This document shows positions 34,927 through 43,357 of a stretch of 64,000 nucleotides of DNA, in pieces. Below the pieces are notes generated by a model, which ran no database searches, was not told the origin of the DNA, and was given only the letters and a program-made list of their open reading frames with translations. The stretch lies in contig CAYTPV010000004.1 in assembly GCA_964440115.1 (NCBI GenBank), positions 186,001-250,000 of the forward strand, read 5' to 3'. The stretch is from JAEWWD01 sp964440115. Lineage in GTDB: Bacteria; Bacillota; Clostridia; Christensenellales; CAG-138. Position 1 is the stretch's first letter, and every line of letters begins with the position of its first letter. The position numbers were made by a program, and so were the translations under genes.

Positions 34927-34955
34927 GGGGGCCGGAGGCAAAGCCTCCGGCCCCC
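34927..34955 (+). terminator. Very stable hairpin between two Gfo/Idh genes
   Basis: Perfect 13-bp GC-only-rich stem (34927-34939 with 34943-34955), loop AAA, followed by GTCTTAGTCG rather than a clear T-tract. It could be a partial terminator or an RNA-stability element separating the first seven genes from the last one. Confidence 0.6.
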
Positions 34956-35029
34956 GTCTTAGTCGTTATGCCCTAGGCGCAGGTTTACAAGGCAGATCTC
35001 CAATGAATGAACTTTAAGGAGGGGAAAGG

Positions 35030-36073
35030 ATGAAGACAAAAGTGCTCAATATCGGCGTCATTGGCTGTGGGAAAATTGCACAGACCCGGCATCTACCGGA
35101 GTATGCGGCAAACCCGGCGGTGAAGATTTATGGGCTGTACGACTTGAATGATGCACGTACGGCGTCCTTAGCAGAACAGTACGGCGCTAAAGCGTTTGCA
35201 TCGTATCAGGAACTGCTTTCTGATCCCGCGATTGATGCGGTGAGCGTATGTACCGCCAACGCCTTCCACTGTGAGGTTACCGTTGCAGCGCTTCAAGCAG
35301 GTAAGAACGTGTTGTGCGAAAAGCCGATGGCGACGACCCTGAATGAATGCGAGCAAATGGTGGAAGTAGCAAGGAAGTCCGGAAAATTCCTGATGATCGG
35401 TCACAACCAGCGGCTGGCGCGCGCTCATGCGCGGGCCAAGGAACTCATTCTGCAGGGTGAGATAGGCGAGATCGTCACCTTCCGTACCACGTTTGGGCAT
35501 GGAGGACCTGAAACCTGGACGATCGACCCGAATAGCGTCTGGTTCTTTGATAAAAAGCTTGCGGCATTTGGAGCGATGGCGGATCTTGGCATACATAAGA
35601 CCGATCTTATTCAGTTCCTCACGGGGCAGCGGGTGGTGGAGGTTTCCGCCTATCTCGGCACACTCGACAAAAAACTGCCAGATGGCGAATTGATCGGCGT
35701 GGACGACAACGCCATCTGCATCTACCGCATGAGCGGCGGAGTGGTGGGGACCATGACGGCAAGCTGGACCTATTATGGCGAGGAAGACAATTCAACCGTG
35801 CTTTACGGCACAAAGGGCATAATGCGCATATATGACGATCCGAGCTATTCCATTTCCGTCGTCAAGAAGAACGGCGAGCGTGTGCTCTATGACATCGATC
35901 GCATCCAGACCAACGACAACCAGACCAACTCGGGCGTCATCGATCTGTGGGTTAGCTCCCTTACTGAGGATAAAGCGCCCGATATTTCCGGCGAGGAAGC
36001 GCTTAATGCCATGCGGGCAGTGTTTGCCGCCATGGAGTCAGCAAAGACAGGTCAACGAATTGTGATTGAGTGA
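35030..36073 (+). CDS. Gfo/Idh/MocA family NAD(P)-dependent oxidoreductase
   Basis: A 347-residue dehydrogenase paralogous to the one at 33734. Rossmann motif GCGKIAQTRHLPEY, lysine motif CEKPMATTLNECEQM, and the catalytic-side His in DLGIHKTDLIQFL. In glycoside pathways two such enzymes often work in series, one oxidising and one reducing. AAGGAGG precedes the ATG. It ends the rightward operon, convergent with the KDPG aldolase gene. Confidence 0.87.
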   Translation: MKTKVLNIGVIGCGKIAQTRHLPEYAANPAVKIYGLYDLNDARTASLAEQYGAKAFASYQELLSDPAIDAVSVCTANAFHCEVTVAALQAGKNVLCEKPMATTLNECEQMVEVARKSGKFLMIGHNQRLARAHARAKELILQGEIGEIVTFRTTFGHGGPETWTIDPNSVWFFDKKLAAFGAMADLGIHKTDLIQFLTGQRVVEVSAYLGTLDKKLPDGELIGVDDNAICIYRMSGGVVGTMTASWTYYGEEDNSTVLYGTKGIMRIYDDPSYSISVVKKNGERVLYDIDRIQTNDNQTNSGVIDLWVSSLTEDKAPDISGEEALNAMRAVFAAMESAKTGQRIVIE

Positions 36074-36097
36074 GAAACCTGAGAAGAATAGATATAA

Positions 36098-36128
36098 GCA
36101 AAAGCGCCGGAACTGCCGGCGCTTTTGC
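36098..36128. terminator. Bidirectional terminator between convergent sugar operons
   Basis: Perfect 13-bp stem (36098-36110 with 36116-36128), loop AACTG, with A4 on one arm and T4 on the other, so it can act on both strands. It sits between the stops of the Gfo/Idh gene and the KDPG aldolase gene. Confidence 0.85.
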
Positions 36129-36152
36129 GTGGGGGGAAACGGGGATATCTTG

Positions 36153-36797
36153 CTACCGTTCACGAGCTCTTTTTACTTCTTCAACCATGCGGCGTCCGAT
36201 CTCTATGATCGAGTCATAATCTCCCGTTTTTGCGCCCTTGGTCAGGTCGCTGCCCGCGCCTACGGCGACGGCGCCCGCCTTGATCCATTCGCCCGCGTTG
36301 TCCGCGGAAACGCCGCCTGTGGGCATCATGCGCGCCTGGGGCAGCGGCCCCTTGATGGCCGATATGATCTTGGGCCCGAACAGGTTGCCGGGGAAGATTT
36401 TAATAATATCTGTACCCGCTTCCATGCATTCTACAGCTTCTTTCACCGTCATGGCGCCCGCCATACAGGCGATTTGATACCTCAGGCACAGCTTGACCGT
36501 ATTCACATTGAGGCAGGGGCTGACCACGAACTGTGCGCCAGCTAAAATCGCCGCGCGCGCGGTCTCAGGGTCTAATACGGTGCCTGCGCCTATCAGGATT
36601 TCCTCGGGTTTGTAGGTAGAAGCAAGTTTTTTGATGATATCGACTGCGCCTGGGACTGTAAACGTGATTTCGATACCAACGATACCGGCCTTGATGCAGG
36701 CGTCAACGATTTTTTCCGCCTGCTCAGAGTTTTCCGCGCGTACCACGGCGACTACGCCGCAGTCCGTCAATCGTTTTAGAACTTCACTCTTCTCCAT
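36153..36797 (-). CDS. eda: 2-keto-3-deoxy-6-phosphogluconate / 4-hydroxy-2-oxoglutarate aldolase
   Basis: Class I aldolase of 214 residues that splits 2-keto-3-deoxy sugar acid phosphates into pyruvate and an aldehyde. The catalytic Glu is in GIEITFTVPGA and the Schiff-base Lys in DIIKIFPGNLFGP; MMPTGGV is the phosphate-binding loop. An ATG 12 bases upstream overlaps the preceding stop, but GAGGTG favours the ATG at 36797, and MEKSEVL is the usual family beginning. It is the last gene of the leftward DeoR operon, supplying the terminal cleavage of a sugar acid. Confidence 0.9.
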   Translation of the reverse strand: MEKSEVLKRLTDCGVVAVVRAENSEQAEKIVDACIKAGIVGIEITFTVPGAVDIIKKLASTYKPEEILIGAGTVLDPETARAAILAGAQFVVSPCLNVNTVKLCLRYQIACMAGAMTVKEAVECMEAGTDIIKIFPGNLFGPKIISAIKGPLPQARMMPTGGVSADNAGEWIKAGAVAVGAGSDLTKGAKTGDYDSIIEIGRRMVEEVKRARER

Positions 36798-36805
36798 AAG
36801 GCACC

Positions 36806-37765
36806 TCATTCTTTATTCAACACGTAACGGCACTCTTTGCCGGAAAGCACATCGATGAGATTTTGCACGGCCATGATTCCCATACTGGAGACGGCCTCGG
36901 CGGTATGCGCGCCGGTGTGTGGGGTGAAGATGACTTTGGGAAGGCCTTTTAAAGGGGACTCTAAAAGCGGCTCCTGCTCAAAGGCATCAAGGCCCAGACC
37001 GCCGAGTTGTCCTGCAACGAGCGCTTCGGCGCAGGCCGCCTCATCAATCAGGCCGCCGCGTGCGGTGTTGATGATGATGGCGCCTTTCTTCATAGCAGAA
37101 ATGCGCTCTGCATTGATTATGTGGCGCGTTGCTTCGGTCAATGGTACATGCAGCGATATGATGTCGGAGGTAGTGATTAGCTCATCGAGCTCCAGTTTTT
37201 TGATACCATGCGCTGCGGCAAACGCTTCGTCAAAATACGGGTCATAGGCGGCAACCTGCATTTCAAACGAGAGGGCACGCAGAGCGAGCTTCTTGCCGAT
37301 CGCGCCCATGCCTACAATACCCAGCGACTTCCCGGCAAGCTCACAGCCCGTGCTTCGCGGCCAGTCACCCGCCTCCACGGCTCGGTGCAGGCGAGGAATA
37401 TCGCGCGCCGCGCACAGCATCAATCCGAAAGCAAGCTCGCACACGGCGGTTGCGTTCGCGCCCGGGGTGTTCGTGACCTTAACGCCCTTCTTTGAGCATG
37501 CCTTTAAATCCACCCGATCATACCCTATGCCATATCGGGAGATGCATTTAACGCTTTCGGGCATTTTTTCCACCACGCCATCGGTGATGTAATCAAGACC
37601 CGCAATGTAACCATCCACGCCCTGCAAAAGCGCAAGGAGCGCATCTCCCTGCAGGGGGATGCCCGCTTCATTGTAAATAATCTCATCCGCAAACGCTTCG
37701 AGCATCGCCCGAGCCGCGGCATTTTCCACCTTTTTAAAGGAGGTTGGCGTGACAAGTATCTTCAT
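36806..37765 (-). CDS. D-2-hydroxyacid dehydrogenase, phosphoglycerate dehydrogenase-like
   Basis: About 319 residues. NAD motif GIVGMGAIGKKLALRA, and the catalytic Arg-Glu-His set in NTARGGLID, FEQEPL and TPHTGAHTAEA. There is no C-terminal ACT domain, so it is the short form seen in catabolic operons rather than serine synthesis. It would interconvert a 2-keto acid and 2-hydroxy acid, here probably a sugar acid or its fragment. The start is placed at 37765 (GGAAG upstream); the frame extends 18 codons further without support. Confidence 0.85.
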   Translation of the reverse strand: MKILVTPTSFKKVENAAARAMLEAFADEIIYNEAGIPLQGDALLALLQGVDGYIAGLDYITDGVVEKMPESVKCISRYGIGYDRVDLKACSKKGVKVTNTPGANATAVCELAFGLMLCAARDIPRLHRAVEAGDWPRSTGCELAGKSLGIVGMGAIGKKLALRALSFEMQVAAYDPYFDEAFAAAHGIKKLELDELITTSDIISLHVPLTEATRHIINAERISAMKKGAIIINTARGGLIDEAACAEALVAGQLGGLGLDAFEQEPLLESPLKGLPKVIFTPHTGAHTAEAVSSMGIMAVQNLIDVLSGKECRYVLNKE

Positions 37766-37769
37766 ACTG

Positions 37770-38375
37770 TTACTTCCATTTCGGATTATCGATGATGGTG
37801 GGCTTGCCGTCTTGTTCAACCATGAGCTTGCGGTAGCCCTTGGTTTCGATGGTGCCGTAATCGTGCCCGGCGTCAGCGCGGAATATGTAGTAGGTCACAA
37901 GAGGCTCATTTGCACTCACGTTGATGCTGCGGTGAGCATAGCGCTTGGGGACATATACGGCTTTGCCGGGAGTAAGTTCCAGAGCGCGCCAGTCGCCCTC
38001 CGGGTTTTCTATCAGCATATAGCCGTGCCCGCTCAGGCAGTAGTAGACTTCTGCGGTTTCCAGTATGACGTGGAAGTGCCCCTTGGTCATGTAGTATTCG
38101 TTGCCCACCTTACCGGGGTAGACGATGCTGCATCCGTAGGCCAGGTCTCCGGCGGTTTCCGGTGTGGAGGCAGAGTGGAACTCGTAAACGAGCTTATCGC
38201 CTTCGGTTTCCAGAGTTTTATTGAGCGCCGCTTCGTCGCAGAACATGCCTTTCATGTAGCTTAAGCGCCGCTTACCAGTTTCCATCATGGAGGACATACC
38301 GGTCTTCAGGTCAAAGTCCACCGTAAAGCCTTTTTCGTGATCAAACGGGATTGCGCTCGGATTAAAATCTGCCAT
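37770..38375 (-). CDS. pgiA: Cupin-type glucose-6-phosphate isomerase
   Basis: A 201-residue cupin of the archaeal/Firmicute phosphoglucose isomerase family, which interconverts aldose- and ketose-6-phosphates using a bound metal. Metal ligands are visible as GHFHVILETAEVYY (two His and a Glu) with a further His in PKRYAHRSI; GHGYMLIEN and VYVPK are typical cupin strands. In a catabolic operon it may act on a sugar phosphate other than glucose-6-phosphate. GGAGG precedes the ATG, and the next gene starts within 5 bp. Confidence 0.82.
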   Translation of the reverse strand: MADFNPSAIPFDHEKGFTVDFDLKTGMSSMMETGKRRLSYMKGMFCDEAALNKTLETEGDKLVYEFHSASTPETAGDLAYGCSIVYPGKVGNEYYMTKGHFHVILETAEVYYCLSGHGYMLIENPEGDWRALELTPGKAVYVPKRYAHRSINVSANEPLVTYYIFRADAGHDYGTIETKGYRKLMVEQDGKPTIIDNPKWK

Positions 38376-38379
38376 TTAT

Positions 38380-39336
38380 TTATTCCTCCTTACGGTTGTT
38401 GTGTTTGGCGGCGATCACATCCATCTGTCGCAATAGCTCACCAAGAATGGGCTTGTGGAACACTTCCGCAATTACTTGGGTCCAGCCGTATACGAAGTAC
38501 ATCCAGCCGTCTTCCACCTTGAGGGACTGCTTCTGCTGCTGCTCTTTCGCCTGATGCAAAAACCTGAGGTCTCCGCGGTAGTTGATTTCCCATACCATGG
38601 CGTTTTTGGGGAACGCAGCTGAATCGGTCAGCGGCGAGCCGGGGCGGTCCTTGCCAAGACCAGTGGCATTGATGATGAGAGAGAAATCCGGGATGGTAGC
38701 AAGTACGGCGTCATTCTGGGTAAATTCAGGTGTAAGATGATACTCGCATATTATGGTGCCGTCATTGAGTTTCCTATTGATTTCCTCAAGTTCCGTCAGG
38801 CGCGGTTGGCTGCGGTTTGCCACAACGATGCGGCGGGGGCGGTTGCCCGCAAAATCCTTGCGCATGAAATACGAGCACATCGAAATGCAACTTCCGCCAG
38901 CACCCATAATGAATACGTCCGCGTTTGGGTGCTCTTTCCAGTACCCTTCGGGGATAAACTCTTCCATCGCCATACCGCAGGTGATGGGGTCCTTTGCGTG
39001 GCCGCAGAGCTTATCACCGTCCTTGGAGATGGAACTCATTTCGCCAAACGTTTTTGCGTAAGGATCGAGATACTCAAATAGATCATACGTCGCATTGTAG
39101 ATATCGATCTTATGAGTGGTGACGAGCGCGCCCATAGACAGGGGATCATTTTTAATAAAACTGACCACCTCGCGGTATACTTCCCGGTCGGCGTGGATAG
39201 GAATATCGATTCCCTTCATGACCGCGTCAATGCCTAAAGCTTGTGCCCAGTCAGGGAACACTTTCATAATGGATGAGCTGCCTGTTGTGACGCCGATAAA
39301 ATACATCGTTGGCTGCGTCGCTTTTACAAGTTGCAT
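38380..39336 (-). CDS. Shikimate dehydrogenase-like oxidoreductase
   Basis: A 318-residue AroE-fold protein. The catalytic lysine is in LVTTHKIDIYNA and the paired Asp in HAKDPITCG; GAGGSCISMCS is the Rossmann loop, VVANRSQPRL the cofactor-selecting stretch and NATGLGKDRPGSP the closing motif. It is longer than AroE by a C-terminal tail (QQQKQSLKVEDGWMYFVYGW). No other shikimate-pathway gene is nearby, so it more likely oxidises a cyclic polyol, sugar acid or quinate-like compound. Confidence 0.8.
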   Translation of the reverse strand: MQLVKATQPTMYFIGVTTGSSSIMKVFPDWAQALGIDAVMKGIDIPIHADREVYREVVSFIKNDPLSMGALVTTHKIDIYNATYDLFEYLDPYAKTFGEMSSISKDGDKLCGHAKDPITCGMAMEEFIPEGYWKEHPNADVFIMGAGGSCISMCSYFMRKDFAGNRPRRIVVANRSQPRLTELEEINRKLNDGTIICEYHLTPEFTQNDAVLATIPDFSLIINATGLGKDRPGSPLTDSAAFPKNAMVWEINYRGDLRFLHQAKEQQQKQSLKVEDGWMYFVYGWTQVIAEVFHKPILGELLRQMDVIAAKHNNRKEE

Positions 39337-39386
39337 AGTACTCTTCCTCCCAAATTCATAAGACGGGGTCCGCCTTTGGTTGTTAA

Positions 39387-40319
39387 CTATAGAAAGGAAA
39401 GCGCTTGCGCGGCGTTTTTCACTGTCATGGCGGTTATTGCATGTTTCGACACGCCTCGTTCGTGCAGCATGGATATGAATGTGCTCAAAATGTAATCAAG
39501 CCCCATATAACCGCCATATGCGCGCAGGCGTTCGCGTGTGGTATCCAGACTTAGGAGCAGTTGGTCCCCATAACCGCAGGAGATCATTTCCAGAATTAGG
39601 GCGACCAGCTGCTCATGGCTGATGTACTTTAACCGGTTTACGCTGTCATAGCAGAGAAATGCGCCAGTGGAGAGAACTTCTTTGTGATATGAAAAATCAT
39701 ATTTACTCCGGCAGAGGTGACACACAATGATACGGTCGGCGAATATGCCCGCATCCATAAACCTGCGAAGAAGCCTCAATACATCCGTATTGGCGTCGGT
39801 ATGTATGAGTACAGGCGCTGCGGTTGTATTGGCAGCAGCAATCACGGCGTAAATGAGCTTTTCATAAACAGGACTCAAACCCTGCTCGTCTAGCGCCGCC
39901 TTGATAATGCCCGCTTTTGCTGCAATACGTTTTCCTGAGACATCCAGCATGCCTTCGCGTACTTCGGAAATGAAGGTATCTGCAAGCTGTTGTTCGGTCT
40001 GAACGAATATAGGGCTGTCCGGGCCATAGAAATGCGTTTTATGAAACCCGGTCGTAGCAACGATATGAACGCCGCTGCGGGAGGAGGCGTCCATCAGCGC
40101 GCCCGCCATGCGCCCGCAGTAAACGGGCTGGGCATCCACAATCGCCCGGCCGCCGCTTTTTTTATAGGCAAGAAGCTCAGTGTTGGATTTTGCGTCGTCG
40201 TCCATGTAGAGCGCCGGATTGACCGAAAAGGAAACGCCCTTTTCAATAAACAGGTGCTCATGGCATTGCGCATGACCCAGCGCGTCGCCGGGGATATCGC
40301 CTAATACGGTTCTGATCAT
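39387..40319 (-). CDS. Phosphotriesterase-family metal hydrolase (lactonase-like)
   Basis: A 310-residue TIM-barrel amidohydrolase of the phosphotriesterase family. Binuclear metal ligands appear as His20-x-His22 (CHEHLF), a bridging Lys in AGIIKAALDE, His in VLIHTDAN, His in IVCHLCRS and Asp in LLSLDTTRER. Characterised bacterial relatives in sugar operons are (phospho)sugar lactonases. Next to several dehydrogenases that can make lactones, a lactonase role is the best inference; a phosphodiesterase is possible. GGAAGGG precedes the ATG. Confidence 0.82.
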   Translation of the reverse strand: MIRTVLGDIPGDALGHAQCHEHLFIEKGVSFSVNPALYMDDDAKSNTELLAYKKSGGRAIVDAQPVYCGRMAGALMDASSRSGVHIVATTGFHKTHFYGPDSPIFVQTEQQLADTFISEVREGMLDVSGKRIAAKAGIIKAALDEQGLSPVYEKLIYAVIAAANTTAAPVLIHTDANTDVLRLLRRFMDAGIFADRIIVCHLCRSKYDFSYHKEVLSTGAFLCYDSVNRLKYISHEQLVALILEMISCGYGDQLLLSLDTTRERLRAYGGYMGLDYILSTFISMLHERGVSKHAITAMTVKNAAQALSFL

Positions 40320-40352
40320 AATTGCCCTTCCAATAAGGAGGATTGACAGCGA

Positions 40353-41393
40353 TTATTCAAACAGGAATACGTGTTTGAGCCCCTTGGCGAGCCTGGCGTT
40401 TTCAAACGCCTGCTCGTAATCCTTAAGCGCATAGCGATGGGTGATGATTTTGGAGACATCCAGCAGTCCCTGGGAAATAAACTCCATCGTCTTGCGGTAC
40501 TGCGCAATGCTTGAGCGAGTGGAGCCGGTCAGGTAAAGTTCCTTATAGTGAACAAGGTTGGTATTGATGGGTACAGGCTGCTTACTTTCGGGTACGCCTC
40601 CAAAGAAATTGATTCTGCCTCCATAATTCATCAGTTCCAGCATAGCGGCCTGGACCTGCGGTATCGGACAGGCGGTGATAGCCACGTCAAGGCCCCGCCC
40701 ATTCGTCTGTTCCATAATAAAGCCCTTTAGGTCGGGTCCGCTGTAGGTGGTGATAAAGGGTAAGACCTCCTTGCAGTAGGCAAGGCGATCTGCGCTAAGG
40801 TCATTCATTGTGATGGTAGCACCCGCCATCTGCAGAAGCATTGCATGCATCAGGCCGATTGGGCCCGCACCGACCACCAACGCGAGATCGCCGGGTTTGA
40901 CGAAACACTTAGAAAAGCCGTTGTATACGCACGAAAGTGGTTCCACAATTGCGGCTGCTTCACTCGTCACGTGATCAGGCAACACCATCAGGTTTCCGCG
41001 TAGCACGGCATCTGCTGGGATGCGGATGTATTCCGCAAAAGCGCCGTCCATGTTAATGCCAAACGCGCGATAATCATCGCAAAGGTGGAAGTTGCCGGAA
41101 ACACATCTGTCGCAGATGCCGCAACCGATGTTGGGTTGCATTGCGACGCGCATACCAGACTTATAAAAGGGAACCTTCTTGCCAACTTCCACAATGGTGC
41201 CGGAGAATTCGTGCCCCAGGGTGAGCGGGTGCTCCGCGTCCACGTTCTTGTAACTGTTTTGGAACATGCGCAGGTCGGTACCACAGACGGAAGCCGCCTC
41301 CGTTTTTAAAAGAAGTTCATCGTCCGCAATTTTAGGGATTTCAATATCAACCAGGCGCATATCGTTCGCGCCGAACAGCCGTAAACTTAACAT
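40353..41393 (-). CDS. Zinc-dependent medium-chain alcohol/polyol dehydrogenase
   Basis: A 346-residue medium-chain dehydrogenase. Catalytic zinc ligands are in SVCGTDL and GHEFSG, and structural zinc cysteines in CGICDRCVSGNFHLC. LVVGAGPIGLMHAML is the NAD loop. Relatives oxidise sorbitol, threonine or other polyols at a secondary alcohol. AAGGAG before the ATG; 11 bp separate it from the preceding Gfo/Idh gene. Confidence 0.87.
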   Translation of the reverse strand: MLSLRLFGANDMRLVDIEIPKIADDELLLKTEAASVCGTDLRMFQNSYKNVDAEHPLTLGHEFSGTIVEVGKKVPFYKSGMRVAMQPNIGCGICDRCVSGNFHLCDDYRAFGINMDGAFAEYIRIPADAVLRGNLMVLPDHVTSEAAAIVEPLSCVYNGFSKCFVKPGDLALVVGAGPIGLMHAMLLQMAGATITMNDLSADRLAYCKEVLPFITTYSGPDLKGFIMEQTNGRGLDVAITACPIPQVQAAMLELMNYGGRINFFGGVPESKQPVPINTNLVHYKELYLTGSTRSSIAQYRKTMEFISQGLLDVSKIITHRYALKDYEQAFENARLAKGLKHVFLFE

Positions 41394-41404
41394 GCTAATA
41401 CTCC

Positions 41405-42427
41405 TTAAGATAATTTGACCAGTCGCTTTTCCAATATGGATGTGTTGCCCGCTTCCACGATCGCAACAGCCATGCGTCCGTCAACGCCGCTCACTTTGGG
41501 TAAGGTATCGTTCCTGATGCATTCCACAAACGCGATATCCTCCGCAAGGTATGCGTCCCGGAAGAGCGTCATCCAACTGTTGATAAAGGGAGAGGAGGTG
41601 CCATGCTCTTTGGTAGAACACTTCAAAAACGCGCCTTCCGTACGGCCTACATGTAACACGCCCTTGGTACCCACAAGCTCCATTTTGGAGTCATAGCCGT
41701 ATTCCACATATGCAGCGCCGTCAATGGAGAACTGGATGCCGTTTTTGAATTGCCCAGACATAACCACGTTGTCGTAATAATCCGGATATTCCGCCACAGC
41801 GTCGGGGTTGCGGTAATTACCGCCAACGGCGTAGAGCGTGTCAAGTTCACTTTGCGCGAACCAGCGGATGCTGTCGATGTCGTGGGAATTGATTTCGGCT
41901 AAAATGCCGTTTGATTTTTTAAGATCGTACATCCAAGGGCGCGGCTTGCTCGGCCCGCGCGTATTGGAGCGGATGAGCACAAGGTCGCCGATGGCGCCTT
42001 CTTCAATAAGTCGCTTTGCTTCCTGAAAACTCTCATCAAACCGACGCATAAAGCCGATCTGCAACTTCACACCGTTTGCGTCGCAGGCTGCTACCATTTC
42101 GTCGCATTCTTTAGTGTTCATCGCCATCGGCTTTTCACAAAACACATGTTTTTTTGCGTTGGCACAATCAATTACAATTTGTTTGTGCAAGTTGGTGGGG
42201 GAAACGACAACCACAGCGTCAATTGCCGGGTTCGTCAGCGCTTCATGGTAATCTGTATAATACGTGTCAATTGCAAGCGAAGCGGCAGCCTCTTTTGCAC
42301 TTTCTACCACCACGTCCACAACGGCGACCATGCGCGCGCCTTCCACTTTGTTCTGAAAGTTCTTGGCATGAATCATCCCCGCACGGCCCGCACCGATCAA
42401 ACAAATGCCCAACGCTTGATTTGCCAT
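41405..42427 (-). CDS. Gfo/Idh/MocA oxidoreductase, inositol 2-dehydrogenase-like
   Basis: A 340-residue sugar/inositol dehydrogenase: Rossmann GAGRAGMIHAKNF, lysine motif CEKPMAMNTKECDEM, and ILAEINSHDIDSIRWF with the catalytic-side His and Asp as in myo-inositol dehydrogenases. It is the third member of this family in the window. AGGGG precedes the ATG. An internal promoter (42467-42495) lies just upstream, so it can be transcribed apart from the kinase and regulator. Confidence 0.87.
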   Translation of the reverse strand: MANQALGICLIGAGRAGMIHAKNFQNKVEGARMVAVVDVVVESAKEAAASLAIDTYYTDYHEALTNPAIDAVVVVSPTNLHKQIVIDCANAKKHVFCEKPMAMNTKECDEMVAACDANGVKLQIGFMRRFDESFQEAKRLIEEGAIGDLVLIRSNTRGPSKPRPWMYDLKKSNGILAEINSHDIDSIRWFAQSELDTLYAVGGNYRNPDAVAEYPDYYDNVVMSGQFKNGIQFSIDGAAYVEYGYDSKMELVGTKGVLHVGRTEGAFLKCSTKEHGTSSPFINSWMTLFRDAYLAEDIAFVECIRNDTLPKVSGVDGRMAVAIVEAGNTSILEKRLVKLS

Positions 42428-42444
42428 ATACTATCCCCTAACTC

Positions 42445-42461
42445 TAACAATTACTTTGTTA
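42445..42461 (-). promoter_or_regulatory. Inverted repeat in the Gfo/Idh leader
   Basis: TAACAA and TTGTTA separated by 5 bases (42445-42450, 42456-42461), just downstream of the internal promoter and 18 bp before the start codon at 42427. A candidate repressor site. Confidence 0.35.
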
Positions 42462-42466
42462 AGCAC

Positions 42467-42495
42467 AGTATATATCAATTGCTCGTATTTTTCAA
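42467..42495 (-). promoter_or_regulatory. Internal promoter of the leftward dehydrogenase genes
   Basis: Minus-strand TTGAAA (42495-42490) and TATACT (42472-42467) with a 17-base spacer, 40 bp before the Gfo/Idh start. Confidence 0.6.
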
Positions 42496-42501
42496 GCGTT
42501 T

Positions 42502-42513
42502 ATTATCGATAAT
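42502..42513 (-). promoter_or_regulatory. Palindrome next to the internal promoter (candidate DeoR site)
   Basis: ATTATCGATAAT is a perfect 12-bp palindrome 6 bp upstream of the internal -35 box, ending on the regulator's stop codon. The half TTATCGAT recurs at 44929-44936 inside the main promoter and at 47429-47436. Confidence 0.45.
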
Positions 42514-43313
42514 TATTGTTTGTTATCAATTTCCGCCAAATGGACATCCACGCCCATCTGCTTGATCGCATCAACAAATGCGGGGGCTGCTTCCTGATCG
42601 GTAATCAGAACGTCAACATTGGATAGCGTCGTGAATGTGATAAAGGCAGATTTCCCGAGCTTGCTGCTGTCCGCAAGCAGGTAAACCTCATCCGCGGATT
42701 CGATCATGTGTGTCTTAATACCCGCCATATCCATGTTGGGGGTGGTGATACCCTTGGTGGGATGTATGCCGTTGGCTGCGGCAAACGCTTTGTCCACATG
42801 CAGGTTTGCTATGCTTTCAATCGCCATCTGGCCCACGGTGCAGTGGAAGTGCCGCCTTAACGCGCCCCCGACGAGTATAATCATTACGTCCGTGTTGTGC
42901 TCAAGATAAGAAGCGATCTGGATATCGTTCGTCACGACGGTCAGGTTTTCAATTCCGCCGAGCAGCTTTGCAAGCTCCATCGTCGTTGTTCCGGTGTCGA
43001 GTGCAATTGCGTCCCCGGGTTGGATGAATGTCGCCGCCAGCCGTGCGATCGCCTGCTTTTGCGCAACGTGCACCACCTCTTTCTGGGAGGTACTGGGCTC
43101 ATAATTGATGCGAATGCTGCTGATAGCACCACCATGCGTGCGCTTGATAGCGCCCGCTTCCTCAAGCTCCCTCAGATCGTTTCTTATGGTGGCGGGGGAG
43201 ACCGAAAAATGATCGCATAAATAAGAGACCGTCGCCTTGCCCATTTTATTGACGATATCGATGATGGTTTGCTTGCGGACTTCTGCGAATACGATATCCG
43301 GCTGCTTTGACAT
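42513..43313 (-). CDS. DeoR/GlpR-family transcriptional regulator
   Basis: A 266-residue repressor: N-terminal helix-turn-helix (ATVSYLCDHFSVSPATIRNDLRELEEAGAIKRTHGG, about 25-60) and a C-terminal sugar-phosphate sensor of the DeoR type (ALDTGTTTMELAKLL, LVGGALRRHF, LLADSSKLGK). It probably responds to a phosphorylated intermediate made by the kinase encoded upstream. The start at 43313 follows AGGAGG; the frame continues 13 codons upstream without support. The TTATCGAT palindromes in both operon promoters are its likely sites. Confidence 0.9.
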   Translation of the reverse strand: MSKQPDIVFAEVRKQTIIDIVNKMGKATVSYLCDHFSVSPATIRNDLRELEEAGAIKRTHGGAISSIRINYEPSTSQKEVVHVAQKQAIARLAATFIQPGDAIALDTGTTTMELAKLLGGIENLTVVTNDIQIASYLEHNTDVMIILVGGALRRHFHCTVGQMAIESIANLHVDKAFAAANGIHPTKGITTPNMDMAGIKTHMIESADEVYLLADSSKLGKSAFITFTTLSNVDVLITDQEAAPAFVDAIKQMGVDVHLAEIDNKQ

Positions 43314-43357
43314 AGATCCTCCTTGGTTTTGCAAGCTGATTTTGGGGGTCAATCTGA

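Noticed and set aside
38380..39336. Biosynthetic shikimate dehydrogenase (aroE)
   Set aside because: It is embedded in a sugar catabolic operon, has an extra C-terminal tail, and no other shikimate gene is nearby.
42445..42461. TAACAA/TTGTTA inverted repeat as a Rex site
   Set aside because: The half sites are in the opposite order to the Rex consensus and spaced by 5, and the neighbouring genes are not redox-regulated in any obvious way.
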